From positions 62,001-126,000 of the forward strand of contig DQPL01000131.1 of NCBI GenBank assembly GCA_015664885.1: DNA of 64,000 nucleotides. The letters run 5' to 3'. Under the pieces are notes generated by a model. It did not search any database. It saw nothing but the letters and a program-made list of their open reading frames with translations, and was not told where the DNA came from. Shown piece by piece: positions 25,460-34,628 of this stretch; position 1 is the first letter of the stretch, and every line of letters starts with the position of its first letter. The DNA is from Gemmatimonadota bacterium. GTDB lineage: Bacteria > Gemmatimonadota > Gemmatimonadetes > Longimicrobiales > Gaopeijiaceae. The position numbers and the translations under genes were made by a program.

Positions 25460-26848
25460 TCAGACAGAGAATGTGCCCGTGCTGTTGCCGAAGGATTTCA
25501 AGTCGTCGAGCCCCATCCTGTGAAGAAGGTCGAGATAGACATTGGCCATCGGAGTGCCGATGGGCGCGCGCGCATGCTCGCTGCCCTTGAGCATGCCGTT
25601 GGCGCCGCCGGCCAAGAAGAGCGGGCAGCGGATGTGGTTGTGGAGATTGCTGTCCGCCATCGCGGAGCCGTACATCACCATCGTCTTGTCGAGCAGATTC
25701 GAGTCACCCTCCTGGTAATCCTGAAGCTGCTGCAGGAAGTACGGAACCATCGACACGTGGTACGCGTTGAGCTTGGCGAAATTCTCCACGCGATCCGCGC
25801 GGCCGCCGTGGTGCGATGCCGAGTGGAACGGCGTGTTGGTGCCCGCCTCGGGATAGACGCGGGGCGACGCGTCACGGCCCAGCTTCAGCGAGAAGACGCG
25901 CGTGGTGTCCGAGATGAACGCGAGCACCTTGAGGTCGAACATCAGCTTCACGTGCTCTTCGAACGAGTCCGGGACGCCGACGGGCGCCTCGGGAATCTCG
26001 CGCTCGTCCCCACTGGCGTTCTGCGCCTCGATCCTCTGGATGCGCTGCTCCAGCTCACGGATGTTGTTCGAGTACTGATCGAGTCGCTGTTGGTCTTCCG
26101 GACCCAGCTTGCGCCGCATCATGTTCATCTCGGCCAGCACCCAGTCGAGGATGCTGCCGTCGGTCTGTAGCCGCTGCGCGCGTTGCTCGGGCGTGCCCCC
26201 GGCGCCGAACAGTTGCTCGAAGACGGCCCGCGGGTCACGAATCATGGGAAGCGGCTCGGTCGGCGACGCCCAACTGATGGTATCAGTGTAGACGCACGCA
26301 TATCCGTACGCGCAGCCGCCGGCCTGGTCCACGTTCTCGATCGAGAGCTGCATGGAGGGGATCGGCGTGTCGCCACCGAAACGCTGAGCAAACAACTGGT
26401 CGAACGAAATCCCGCTGTAGACGTCCGAGCCCTCGGTCTGCTTGGGGTGTGCCTGTGTCAGGAAGACCGCCGTGGTGCGGAAGTGGTCTCCTCCGATCTC
26501 TTTGGCAGCCTTGGCGTCGGCCTCGCGACAATCGGTGTCCGACACGATGGTCAGATAATCACGGAACGGCTCGAGCGACCTCATGCTCGTGGGCGAGAGG
26601 TCGAAGTCGCGGCCGGTCTTGGCCGGCGACCACAAGTTCAGCGAAGCGCCGAGATCGTTACATCCGGCCGCCCCGTGGACCTGCTCGATGCATACCAAGC
26701 GTGTCTTGTCGGCAGCCATGCCCGCTTCCGTAGACGCCCACGTACGGTTCGCCGGAACCATGGCATCGAGCAGAGGAAGGCCCACGGCCGCGCCCATGCC
26801 TTGCAGCATCGTGCGGCGTGAAATGTGCTTTCCGGTAATGTAGTTCAT
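25460..26848 (-). CDS. DUF1552 family protein, Tat-exported
   Basis: The 462-residue protein begins with a twin-arginine signal (HISRRTMLQGMGAAVGLPLL). It then shows the DUF1552 pattern: RLVCIEQVHGAAG near the start, DHFRTTAVFLTQAHPKQTEG, SIENVDQAGGCAYGYACVYT, and the C-terminal HSASHHGGRADRVENFAKLN and MADSNLHNHIRCPLFLAG. The family is widespread in Planctomycetota, Verrucomicrobiota, Acidobacteriota and Gemmatimonadota and is nearly always next to a DUF1592 protein, as here (54 bp upstream). It resembles the sulfatase-like DUF1501 group, and its biochemical role is unknown. Tat export suggests that a folded, perhaps metal-containing protein is moved. Confidence 0.9.
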   Translation of the reverse strand: MNYITGKHISRRTMLQGMGAAVGLPLLDAMVPANRTWASTEAGMAADKTRLVCIEQVHGAAGCNDLGASLNLWSPAKTGRDFDLSPTSMRSLEPFRDYLTIVSDTDCREADAKAAKEIGGDHFRTTAVFLTQAHPKQTEGSDVYSGISFDQLFAQRFGGDTPIPSMQLSIENVDQAGGCAYGYACVYTDTISWASPTEPLPMIRDPRAVFEQLFGAGGTPEQRAQRLQTDGSILDWVLAEMNMMRRKLGPEDQQRLDQYSNNIRELEQRIQRIEAQNASGDEREIPEAPVGVPDSFEEHVKLMFDLKVLAFISDTTRVFSLKLGRDASPRVYPEAGTNTPFHSASHHGGRADRVENFAKLNAYHVSMVPYFLQQLQDYQEGDSNLLDKTMVMYGSAMADSNLHNHIRCPLFLAGGANGMLKGSEHARAPIGTPMANVYLDLLHRMGLDDLKSFGNSTGTFSV

Positions 26849-26902
26849 CGCTTCGGACCTCGTTCGAGGTTACGCAGTTGGTTCAACAGGTAGTTTTTCA
26901 AG

Positions 26903-29341
26903 TCAGTTCTGGTCTGCCTGATCGGCGCTCGCCCGTGCAGACAGAAACGCCGGGCTCTGCACTACGCCGAGCACGAAGGAAGAGATTTTGTAGTCGTTCT
27001 TGGCCGCTTCACGTGTGATCGAGCGGATGGTCGGCATATCGTAGTATTCGACACGGCGGCCCAGCGCGTAAGCCATCAAGTTCTCGGTAAGCACCCTGAA
27101 AAATACTTCAGGCCGGTTGAGCAACGCGTTGCGCAAGTCCGCCGGACCGGCCAACGGTGTGCCGTCGTAGAGCTCGGACGCCGGATCGACGAGGTTGCCG
27201 TTGTCGCGCTCCCGCCAGGCGCCGGTCACGTCGAAGTTCTCGAGCGCCACTCCGATGGGATCGATCACCTTGTGACACGACGTGCAAGCGGGGTTCGCCC
27301 GGTGCTCTTCCATGCGCTCACGAACCGTGAGGAAACGCCCGTCGCTGGCGCCGTCGGTTTCTTCGAACGCGGGTATATCCGGCGGTGGCGGTGGTGGTGG
27401 TGAGCCGAGCAGCACTTCTAGCACCCACTTGCCGCGCAATACGGGTGACGTACGGTCGGGGTGCGAGGTCAGCGTGAGAATGCTTCCGTGTCCGAGCAGA
27501 CCACGACGCGTGTCGTCGACGTAGGAGACGCGCCGGAAGTCAGTGCCCGTCACGCCGGGAATCCCGTAGTGGCGGGCAAGACGCTCGTTCACAAAAGTGT
27601 AGTCGGCGGTCAGTAGCTCGAGCACCGACCGGTCTTCCGCGACCAGGTTCGCAAACAAGAACTCGGTCTCGCGGTGCATCGCATCCGCGAGCGTCTGGTC
27701 GAAGTACGGATACGTGAGTGCGTCGGGTTGTACCTTCTCGAGATCCTGGAGCCGGAGCCACTGCGCCGCGAAGCGCGTCGCCAGCGCCTCAGCGCGCGGG
27801 TCGGCCATCATGCGCCGGACCTGCCGCTCTATCTCGGAGGAATTCGACAGATCGCCGTCCTGCGCGAGCCGCAGCAGCTGCTCGTCGGGCGGCGAGCCCC
27901 AGAGGAAGAACGAGAGTCTAGACGCCAGATCGATGTCGCTGATGCGATAGATATCGCCCGGCCGCACGTTGGCGGGGCGCTCTTCCATGCGGAAGAGGAA
28001 GTGCGGGCTGGTCAACATCGCCTGCAGAGCGGTGCGAATGCCGCCCTCGAAACCTCCGTCCGATGCACCGCGATCGTAGAACGTCATGAGACCGTCGACG
28101 TCGTTTTGCCTCACTGGACGCCGGTACGCCTTTGCGGCCATGCGTGCGACGATCTCCCGAGCACACGGCCGAGCTTCATCCGACGACGTCGGGCGGCAGC
28201 TGAAAACCATCCTCCGCGTCGGAGTCTCGGACACGCCCGTGACCTCGAACGGGCCCAGGATCGTCATGCGCTGCAGATGGTGCTGGGTGGTCACGCCGAG
28301 CCCGATACCGATCTGCCCATCGGCCAGGGTATGATCGATCGGGCGAATCAGGTCGTCCACGACGCCCTCGTACTGGCGCACGAAAGCGGCGGTCACGCGC
28401 TTCGGCCCCGCGGTGACCTGGAGCGAATCGGTGCGGATGTTCAGGCCCGAGGGCTCGGACTCCGACATCCAGCGGTCGATGGGCAGCAGCGCCACGCGCT
28501 TCCCGTCGATGGAGACTTCGATCTGCTCATAGCCGTAAGGCCTCGCGAAGACCTCACCCTCGACCGCGGCATAGGGCATGATGTGGAACACGTATTTCCC
28601 GTCCGCGGGGAAGTTGTGCACGATCGAGAGGCCGCCCCGCGTCCCGAACGGTGCGTTCTCGACGCGCTCCTTCTGTGACTGAACACGGGGAACCCGGTAG
28701 ATCGTGTTGCTGACCTCGGCGTCCGGATCGCCCAGAGCGATCCGAACGATCTGGCCGGCGGCCCGCAGATAGCCCTCCATGACCGTCGTCGACGGCGTCT
28801 GCACGTCGGCGATGTTGTCGAAGTTGCCGCTCTTGGTATCGAGCGGCAGGAAGCTGCTCACGTCCACCTCGAGTCCCAGCACGTCGCGAATCGCAGCCCG
28901 GTATTCAGCCCGGTTGAGACGCTGGAACGTACGCGCACCCGGGTTCGGGTTCCGCGCAGCGGCGCGATCGATCGTGGTTTCCAATTCGGTCGCAACCGCC
29001 TGAAGAATCGCGTCTTCCGGCCGGCTGGCGCCCGAGGGCGGCATCATGCCCGCGCGCAGCTTGCGGATCATCTTCTCGACCGCCTCTGCGTTCTGCGGAG
29101 CGTTCGCCAGGTCAAAGCCCTCGAGCACGAGCTCTCCACGGCGCATACGATCGCTGTGACAGCGAGTGCAGTAGGCGCCCACCACGGCGTTCGCGCCCTC
29201 GTAGCTGCTGGGCACCGGGTGAGCCGTGGCCGCGAGCATCGTCGACTGACCTGTCTGTCCAGGGCCGGTACAGGTGGCGAATGCCACGCCCACGCATGCG
29301 ACCATCGGGATCGCAAATGAGGACTTCCTCTTTTGAGCCAC
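26903..29341 (-). CDS. DUF1592-type multidomain protein with two c-type haem motifs
   Basis: This 812-residue exported protein has, in order, an N-terminal hydrophobic export segment and the first haem site CTRCH (about residue 58). Next come the DUF1587 block starting NRAEYRAAIRDVLGLEVDVS, a DUF1595/DUF1592 central region (DGLMTFYDRGASDGGFEGGI, then SPHFLFRMEERP), DUF1588 (ILTLTSHPDRTSPVLRGKWV), a second haem motif CTSCH and a C-terminal DUF1585. It probably shuttles electrons in the periplasm together with the DUF1552 partner; the substrate is unknown. GTG at 29341 was chosen over GTG 29362 because GGAGGGG lies just before it. An 11-bp sequence (CGTGGGATCTA) is directly repeated just upstream. 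Confidence 0.9.
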   Translation of the reverse strand: MAQKRKSSFAIPMVACVGVAFATCTGPGQTGQSTMLAATAHPVPSSYEGANAVVGAYCTRCHSDRMRRGELVLEGFDLANAPQNAEAVEKMIRKLRAGMMPPSGASRPEDAILQAVATELETTIDRAAARNPNPGARTFQRLNRAEYRAAIRDVLGLEVDVSSFLPLDTKSGNFDNIADVQTPSTTVMEGYLRAAGQIVRIALGDPDAEVSNTIYRVPRVQSQKERVENAPFGTRGGLSIVHNFPADGKYVFHIMPYAAVEGEVFARPYGYEQIEVSIDGKRVALLPIDRWMSESEPSGLNIRTDSLQVTAGPKRVTAAFVRQYEGVVDDLIRPIDHTLADGQIGIGLGVTTQHHLQRMTILGPFEVTGVSETPTRRMVFSCRPTSSDEARPCAREIVARMAAKAYRRPVRQNDVDGLMTFYDRGASDGGFEGGIRTALQAMLTSPHFLFRMEERPANVRPGDIYRISDIDLASRLSFFLWGSPPDEQLLRLAQDGDLSNSSEIERQVRRMMADPRAEALATRFAAQWLRLQDLEKVQPDALTYPYFDQTLADAMHRETEFLFANLVAEDRSVLELLTADYTFVNERLARHYGIPGVTGTDFRRVSYVDDTRRGLLGHGSILTLTSHPDRTSPVLRGKWVLEVLLGSPPPPPPPDIPAFEETDGASDGRFLTVRERMEEHRANPACTSCHKVIDPIGVALENFDVTGAWRERDNGNLVDPASELYDGTPLAGPADLRNALLNRPEVFFRVLTENLMAYALGRRVEYYDMPTIRSITREAAKNDYKISSFVLGVVQSPAFLSARASADQADQN

Positions 29342-29411
29342 GGCCCCTCCGCTAGATCCCACGAGTAGATCCCACGCGCGCTATGGTTATGTACACTCTT
29401 GGCAGCTTAGG

Positions 29412-29417
29412 AGTATA
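29412..29417 (-). promoter_or_regulatory. Candidate -10 element (TATACT) upstream of the DUF1592 gene
   Basis: On the minus strand TATACT lies about 70 bp upstream of the DUF1592 start, in the only AT-richer stretch of the 29342-29499 gap. No good -35 box is at standard spacing, so this is a weak suggestion. Confidence 0.25.
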
Positions 29418-29499
29418 CGGTGCCTCGCTACAAACCGACACGGTGGAGGTCGTAAACGCTGACCGTACACCGTTTTTTCCGGAGCCCGGCCGAGCGTCC

Positions 29500-30957
29500 T
29501 CAGGAAGGCGCCTCACCATCCGAGATCGGGCGCACAGCCTTGAGCACCTCGCGCGTCAGGTCCCACCGGTTGAACCCCTGTCGGCCGTAGTCCAGTCCGC
29601 GCCGCACGATCACCAGGTCGTGCGAGGGGACCACGATCACGTATTGACCGCGATTGCCTGAAGTGGAATAGGCACTCTTGGGCACGTCGTTGCGATCGTC
29701 CGGCACGAGCCACCACTGCCCTCCGTAGAAGTTGCCGCCCTCCGCGGTCGCCGGAGCCGGTGTGCGCACGAAGTCGATCCAGTCGTGCGAAAGCAGCCGC
29801 TCGCCGTTCCATACGCCGTCCTGCAGGTAGAACATGCCAAAGCGCGCGAGGTCACGCGCGTTAGTGTAGACCTGGCTGCTCATGATGAAGTCGCCGAATC
29901 GGTCCACGCTCATGAGCGTGTTGCGCATGCCGATGCGGTCGAGCAGCGCCTTGCGGGGATACTCGAGGTAGGCCTGGTCGTCGCCAATGGCGAGCTTCAT
30001 CGCCAGGATGCCGAGCAACGTGTCGTAGTTCTCGTAATCCCAGCTCGTGCCCGGCTCTCGAATCAACGCGCGGCTCACTGCCCCGCGCACCGAGCTCGAG
30101 CCCGCCCAATACGCCATTCCGGACCCGGTGGCGTACTCCATGCCCCGACTATCCACGGTGTTGAGCCCGCTCGACATGTTGAGCACGTGGCGCAGCGTGA
30201 TCGCGTGCCGGGGGTCCGTCTCGGGCGACGCCTGCCTAGGCAGCCACTCCAAGCCCAGGGACTCGTCGAGGCCGAGGCGTCCTTCGTCGGCCATCATGCC
30301 CATGAGGGTCACCGCGAGGCTCTTGGCGGTCGACCACGTGCGCGTGCGCGTCGACATGTCGAAGCCCGATGCGTAGCGCTCATGAACGATATCGCCGCCT
30401 TGGACGACGATGAGACTGAGCGTGACCTGTTCGCTTGACTCGCGATCGAACGCCCAGTCCGATGCGGCCTGCAACGCTACGGGGTCGAGGTTAGAGGGCA
30501 ACGACTTGTCCGCCACCCAGTCGCCGTCGGGCCAGGGCATCATGGAAGCGTCTCCCGGCGGCGCGGGCGTGTCGATGACGGGCAGGTCCGGGATGTCTTC
30601 GAACGTCTGGTCCGGTGCAAGAATCACACAGCCGATGCCCTGCCGGAACGCAGCACGCATGACGGGCGTGCCACCCGCGGCTCCGATCGCCACGGCCTTT
30701 CGCTCCCAGTCGACCACGTAATCACCGCCACGTGACGTCCCCACCGGCTGACGAAGGTACCTGAGCTCCTTGTCGAAGACCTGCTCGAGCGTGCGATTCG
30801 ACGTGAACAAGCCATTGCACATGAAGATCGCTTGTTGCCCGTGCTGGACCATTTCACGTTGCGGGCGGAAGTAGTCGTACGACTCCTCCTGCTGGGCGTG
30901 GCTCGGCGCAGGAAGCAAGAGCGCAGCGACGAAGAGGGCCGTGAATAAGCGTTTCAT
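29500..30957 (-). CDS. Secreted serine hydrolase of the class C beta-lactamase/esterase fold
   Basis: The 485-residue protein has a signal peptide (RLFTALFVAALLLPAPSHAQ). An N-terminal domain of about 150 residues of unknown role follows, then the beta-lactamase fold. Catalytic motifs are SxxK in TWSTAKSLAVT and YxN as YENYD; the third motif near the end is NRGQYVIVVPSHD. Members hydrolyse D-amino peptides, esters or beta-lactams, or modify peptidoglycan. The long N-terminal part makes a simple AmpC role unlikely. The gene is on the same strand as the cytochrome gene upstream but separated by the receiver-domain remnant at 31013-31096. Substrate unknown. Confidence 0.85.
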   Translation of the reverse strand: MKRLFTALFVAALLLPAPSHAQQEESYDYFRPQREMVQHGQQAIFMCNGLFTSNRTLEQVFDKELRYLRQPVGTSRGGDYVVDWERKAVAIGAAGGTPVMRAAFRQGIGCVILAPDQTFEDIPDLPVIDTPAPPGDASMMPWPDGDWVADKSLPSNLDPVALQAASDWAFDRESSEQVTLSLIVVQGGDIVHERYASGFDMSTRTRTWSTAKSLAVTLMGMMADEGRLGLDESLGLEWLPRQASPETDPRHAITLRHVLNMSSGLNTVDSRGMEYATGSGMAYWAGSSSVRGAVSRALIREPGTSWDYENYDTLLGILAMKLAIGDDQAYLEYPRKALLDRIGMRNTLMSVDRFGDFIMSSQVYTNARDLARFGMFYLQDGVWNGERLLSHDWIDFVRTPAPATAEGGNFYGGQWWLVPDDRNDVPKSAYSTSGNRGQYVIVVPSHDLVIVRRGLDYGRQGFNRWDLTREVLKAVRPISDGEAPS

Positions 30958-31012
30958 GCTGGACGTCCCGGTTGGCGGAAAATAAGCCACGCCCATCATT
31001 AACAGCCGGGGC

Positions 31013-31096
31013 TCAAACGCGCGAGCCATGCTGCATGACCTCGTCGATGCGCCGTGACAGGTCATCGAGCGTGAACGGCTTCTGGAGGAGAGATGC
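31013..31096 (-). pseudogene. C-terminal tail of a response-regulator receiver domain (remnant)
   Basis: Between the serine hydrolase and the cytochrome gene the minus strand reads RSASLLQKPFTLDDLSRRID followed by EVMQHGSRV and a stop. The LQKPFTxxxLxRRI block is the last beta5-alpha5 segment of a receiver domain, with its invariant Lys. Everything upstream is missing, because the frame runs straight into the end of the cytochrome gene. It is a small relic, perhaps from the same kind of hybrid kinase as the remnant at 32529-33146. Confidence 0.6.
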
Positions 31097-31103
31097 GCTC
31101 CGT

Positions 31104-32414
31104 TTAGTTCCCGCCTCCAACTACGCTCCGCCCGGCCAGTTCCGCGGGGATCTCCTCACCTGCCACGAATCGCTGCGGCTCGACCTGGGTGTAGGACAGG
31201 AAGCCGAATCCCATCTCGTCGGTGGTGGGCCGCCCGAAGCGTACCGAACGGTTCGGATCGGGGTTGTGCGGGTTGGCGGCCGAGTTATCCCACCAAAGCG
31301 TGAGATCGATCTTGGTGCCCGCGGGAGCGAAGACCGGCTCGGTCAAGGCGTACGTATGCTGCCAGTTGAAGTCGTAGGTCGGCACGTCCAGGAGGGTCTC
31401 TTTCTCACCGCCAGGTAACGTGATCTCGTACAGCGCTGCCTTCCCGCGCAGATGCATGTGAGGGAGCATCCACAGGATGTTCACGTCCTTGTCGAGCGTG
31501 ACCTCCGTGTGGAAGGAATAGTTGGCGTCGTTGGCTGGGATCTCGAAGCGGAACATGCCCAGGTCGTCGCCTTCGACTACGTGCTCGATGATCTCACCGG
31601 GCTTGTAGAAAACGATCGCCACGCTCGTCTGGTCCCACACGGCCGTCCCTTCGCCGGGCTCTTTGTGATAATGCATGTTGAAGGAGACGCTCGTGCCCTT
31701 TCGCAGCACCGTCCCGTACCCGTCCGGGAAGACGCGAGGTTCGACGCCCGGCGCGATGCCGCCGATGGGGTTTGCGATGACGTGGTGGACAGCGGAGCTA
31801 CCGGCCCGGAATTCCACTGCCTTGATCCAGCGATCCTCCGGAAGCTGTTCCGCGGTGATCTCAACGTCGAAGTTGATGTACTGGTCCTCGACGTCGTCGG
31901 CCACCAGGTACGGCTCGTTGAGCTGCACGATCAGATCCGGCTCACCGATCGACCAGCCGCTCGTCGCCATGTCGAACTCCAACGGCGGCGGTGCGTCGGC
32001 CGGATCGCCCGCTGGGGTGCCCGACTGGGCCCACGCGAGGAGCGTCGCGATCTCCGAGTCCTCGAGAACGCGCTCGTTCGAGAAATCGCCCTTGTGTGCC
32101 AGGGCGGCATCCCAAGGAGGCATCTGTCGAGTGCGCACGGCGCGCGCGATGCGAGGAGCCCATTCCTTGGTCGTGTCGTAGCTGGTGAAGGCCACGGGCG
32201 CGACCATGCCCCCGAGATTCTGTCCGTTCTCCATGTGGCAGACCTGACAGTTCTGTTGCAGGATCGGCACGACATCGGCGTAGAACGTCGGGCTGGAGTC
32301 CAGGCTGGCGAACTGGGAGTCTGCAGAGGCTCCGGGAGCTGACGTCGCGCAAGCGGCGACGAGAGCGGTCAGGGCCAACATCGACACGAGGGGGAGGGCT
32401 TCACGGACGCGCAT
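31104..32414 (-). CDS. Lipoprotein with one c-type haem and a copper-monooxygenase (PHM-like) domain
   Basis: The 436-residue protein has a lipobox signal (ALTALVAAC, C22) and a single haem site CQVCH (residues 56-60) in a short cytochrome domain of about 100 residues. A domain resembling the copper type II ascorbate-dependent monooxygenases then follows, with histidine motifs AVHHVIANP, FNMHYHKE and LPHMHLRGKA placed as copper ligands are in peptidylglycine hydroxylase. The fused haem could pass electrons to copper in place of ascorbate. Such proteins are frequent and uncharacterised in Acidobacteriota and Gemmatimonadota. AGGAAG precedes the ATG at good spacing. The reaction is unknown; whether both copper sites are complete is uncertain. 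Confidence 0.8.
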   Translation of the reverse strand: MRVREALPLVSMLALTALVAACATSAPGASADSQFASLDSSPTFYADVVPILQQNCQVCHMENGQNLGGMVAPVAFTSYDTTKEWAPRIARAVRTRQMPPWDAALAHKGDFSNERVLEDSEIATLLAWAQSGTPAGDPADAPPPLEFDMATSGWSIGEPDLIVQLNEPYLVADDVEDQYINFDVEITAEQLPEDRWIKAVEFRAGSSAVHHVIANPIGGIAPGVEPRVFPDGYGTVLRKGTSVSFNMHYHKEPGEGTAVWDQTSVAIVFYKPGEIIEHVVEGDDLGMFRFEIPANDANYSFHTEVTLDKDVNILWMLPHMHLRGKAALYEITLPGGEKETLLDVPTYDFNWQHTYALTEPVFAPAGTKIDLTLWWDNSAANPHNPDPNRSVRFGRPTTDEMGFGFLSYTQVEPQRFVAGEEIPAELAGRSVVGGGN

Positions 32415-32528
32415 GGGTGCTTCCTATCTGGGGGACGGCGTTGAGGCGCCCTGGACCTAAAGAGCCCGATGGAACCTAGCACAGAGCGGGCAGGGGTTGC
32501 CAGCCTTGGCAGCGGCAAGACGCTGCGC

Positions 32529-33146
32529 CTAGCCCTTCAGGGCCCCGTCGCCGGCACGCGCCCGGGCCCATTCGACCGCCAGCGCAATGTCCGCCTTACC
32601 GAAGGGCTTTCCGAGCTACTCGAAGTCCGGACTCGCCATGGGGGCGTCGGCGAAGCGATACCCGCTCGTGATCACGATCGCCATGTCCGGATTGAGCGCA
32701 TGCCCGGCTTGGGCGAGCTCCGGGCCGGTGATCTTCGGCATGGTGTGATCGGTGAACAAGAGGTCGAAAGCGAGCGGGTCGGCCTTCAGCGTCGCTAACG
32801 CCTACTCGCTGTCCACCAGGGTTGTCACCTCGAAGCCGAGGCGTTCCAAGATGGCTTCGGCCACCGCCGCGACCGCGTGGTCGTCATCGACGAGCAGCGC
32901 TCTGCCCGCGATCAACACTCCGTGCTGCACGTCAGCCAGCGTGGGCTCCACTTCCGCCTCCAACGCCGGCAAGTAGACGACGAAGGTCGTGCCCTTCCCC
33001 AGCTCGCTCTCGACCGTCAACGCTCCTCCATGCTCGGCCACAATGCCATGCGCCACGGAAAGACCGAGTCCAGTTCCTTCGCCTACGCCTTTGGTGGTGA
33101 AGAAGGGCTCGAAGACTCGATGCCGAGCGGAGGATACTCGCAGCGC
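32529..33146 (-). pseudogene. Remnant of a hybrid sensor histidine kinase (ATPase end plus receiver domain)
   Basis: The minus-strand frame begins just after the symporter stop and reads [20 protein letters not shown], then [20 protein letters not shown]. This is the F and G2 boxes of a histidine-kinase ATPase domain. A receiver domain follows ([20 protein letters not shown]), then a TAG codon after TTLVDSE, the phosphorylation block LLFTDHTMPKITG, a second TAG after SPDFE, and finally LGKPFGKADIAL. Sensor, dimerisation and N-box parts are absent. Two in-frame stops and a missing front half show that the gene is dead. It fills most of the 735-bp gap between neighbours. Confidence 0.8.
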
Positions 33147-33149
33147 TCA

Positions 33150-34628
33150 TCACATCTCCATGACTGCTTCGACGTCGGCGTCGAGCTCATCCGGAGTGCT
33201 CAACAGCGAGATGCCCAGGAAGAGCGTCAAGGACACCACCAGCGATGCTGCGCCCACGTCGACCCCGTAGGGCATCGACACTCCTGTAATGCGCACGCCG
33301 AAGTTGACCACGAGGCTGCTGGCGATCGCATAAGTCGCCGCGGTGGCGGTCGCCCCCTTCCAGTTCAACCCGATGGCAATCACCGGCACGATCGCCGCAG
33401 CGAACGTGCCCCACCCGAAAGCACCGAGCAGCGCGACCAGGTCCCCGCTGTAGAGCGCGAAGAGCGCTGCGACGATAGCGATCCCGACGGTGGTCACCCT
33501 CGCCCAGAGCAGCTCATTCTGGACTGGGCGACCGCCAAAGGCGACGGGGAAATCATGGATCACGGCGGCGGTCCCGATGTTGAGGAAACCATCCGCGGTC
33601 GACATGATGGCCGCCAGCAGCGCAGCAAACACGACCCCAGCCAGCAAGGGGTGCGCGAACGACTGCAGGAACGCGGACGCGGCCGCGTCGGGGGTCATGA
33701 GCGGATCGTGCCCGCCGCTCAAGACCAGCGCGCGCATCGAGATGCCCAGTCCGATCCAGAGCAGCGCGGCCACGCCGTAGGCCAACGCGCCGAGTGGAAC
33801 CACCCGCTTAATGTCCTTGACGTTCTTGAGCATCATGTACTTGGTGATGACGTGCGGCTGTCCGGCGGTCCCGAGCGCAAATACCAGCATCCAGGACAGT
33901 CCACCGAACATGCCCAGGGTCCCCCACGGCCCCATCGCCTCGCGGTCGTCGGCAGCGATGACTTGGCTCATCTCCGCCATGCCGCCGTCGAACGTGCCTA
34001 AGACGGTGACGAAGACCAGCACCGCGGCAACCACCATGATCGCGCCCTGGATCAGGTCGGTGTAGACCGACGCGATGATGCCGCCGGTCACGGTGTAGAA
34101 GACCAGGACCGCGGTGGACACAGCCACGGTCGCTTCGATGCTGATGCCGGGGAAGACGTTCGCGTCGCGGAGCACGTCCTGGAGGACTATCGCCATCGCG
34201 AGGATCTGGGTCGCGAGGTAACCCATGACGCCAAGCAGAACGACCACGGCCATCAACGCGCGCACGGTCTCGCTGTTGTAGCGAGCCGCCACCACGTCGG
34301 GCAGCGACACGCAGTCCCGAAGCTCGCCCAGCAAACGGACCCTTTTGGCGACCAGCGCGAACATGATGGCGGGCCCCGCCATGGTCGCGGCGACGATCCA
34401 GAGCGAGCTCATGCCCATCTGGTACACGAGGCCCGGTCCACCCACGAACCCGAACCCGCTCATGGTGCTCGAAAAGACGGCAAACGCCGTGAGGAAAACG
34501 CCGAGATTGCGGCCGGCCATGAAGAAGTCGTGGCTCGACTTGGTGCGGCGCATCGCCCACCACCCTACGCCGATGCAAATCGCGAGATAGACGCCTACCG
34601 AAATGAGCGTCACGGTCGCGCGGTCCAT
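33150..34628 (-). CDS. Sodium:solute symporter, SSS (SLC5) family
   Basis: The 492-residue protein is a 13-helix type membrane transporter. SSS features are the N-terminal SHDFFMAGRNLGVFLTAFAV, the VFSSTMSGFGFVGGPGLVY Na+-site region on TM1, RVRLLGELRDCVSLPDVVAA, and ASVYTDLIQGAIMVVAAVLV on TM5. It would couple Na+ entry to uptake of a carboxylate, sugar or amino acid; the substrate is not predictable. The ATG shares one base with the stop of the small membrane protein gene upstream (TGATG), so the two are made together. Downstream lies only the kinase remnant. Confidence 0.9.
   Translation of the reverse strand: MDRATVTLISVGVYLAICIGVGWWAMRRTKSSHDFFMAGRNLGVFLTAFAVFSSTMSGFGFVGGPGLVYQMGMSSLWIVAATMAGPAIMFALVAKRVRLLGELRDCVSLPDVVAARYNSETVRALMAVVVLLGVMGYLATQILAMAIVLQDVLRDANVFPGISIEATVAVSTAVLVFYTVTGGIIASVYTDLIQGAIMVVAAVLVFVTVLGTFDGGMAEMSQVIAADDREAMGPWGTLGMFGGLSWMLVFALGTAGQPHVITKYMMLKNVKDIKRVVPLGALAYGVAALLWIGLGISMRALVLSGGHDPLMTPDAAASAFLQSFAHPLLAGVVFAALLAAIMSTADGFLNIGTAAVIHDFPVAFGGRPVQNELLWARVTTVGIAIVAALFALYSGDLVALLGAFGWGTFAAAIVPVIAIGLNWKGATATAATYAIASSLVVNFGVRITGVSMPYGVDVGAASLVVSLTLFLGISLLSTPDELDADVEAVMEM

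Noticed and set aside
32529-33146. In-frame TAG codons as possible pyrrolysine or stop-codon reassignment
   Set aside because: Two TAGs occur in a gene that also lacks its front half, and TAG ends normal genes in this window (for example the partial permease at 155-157), so decay explains them better.
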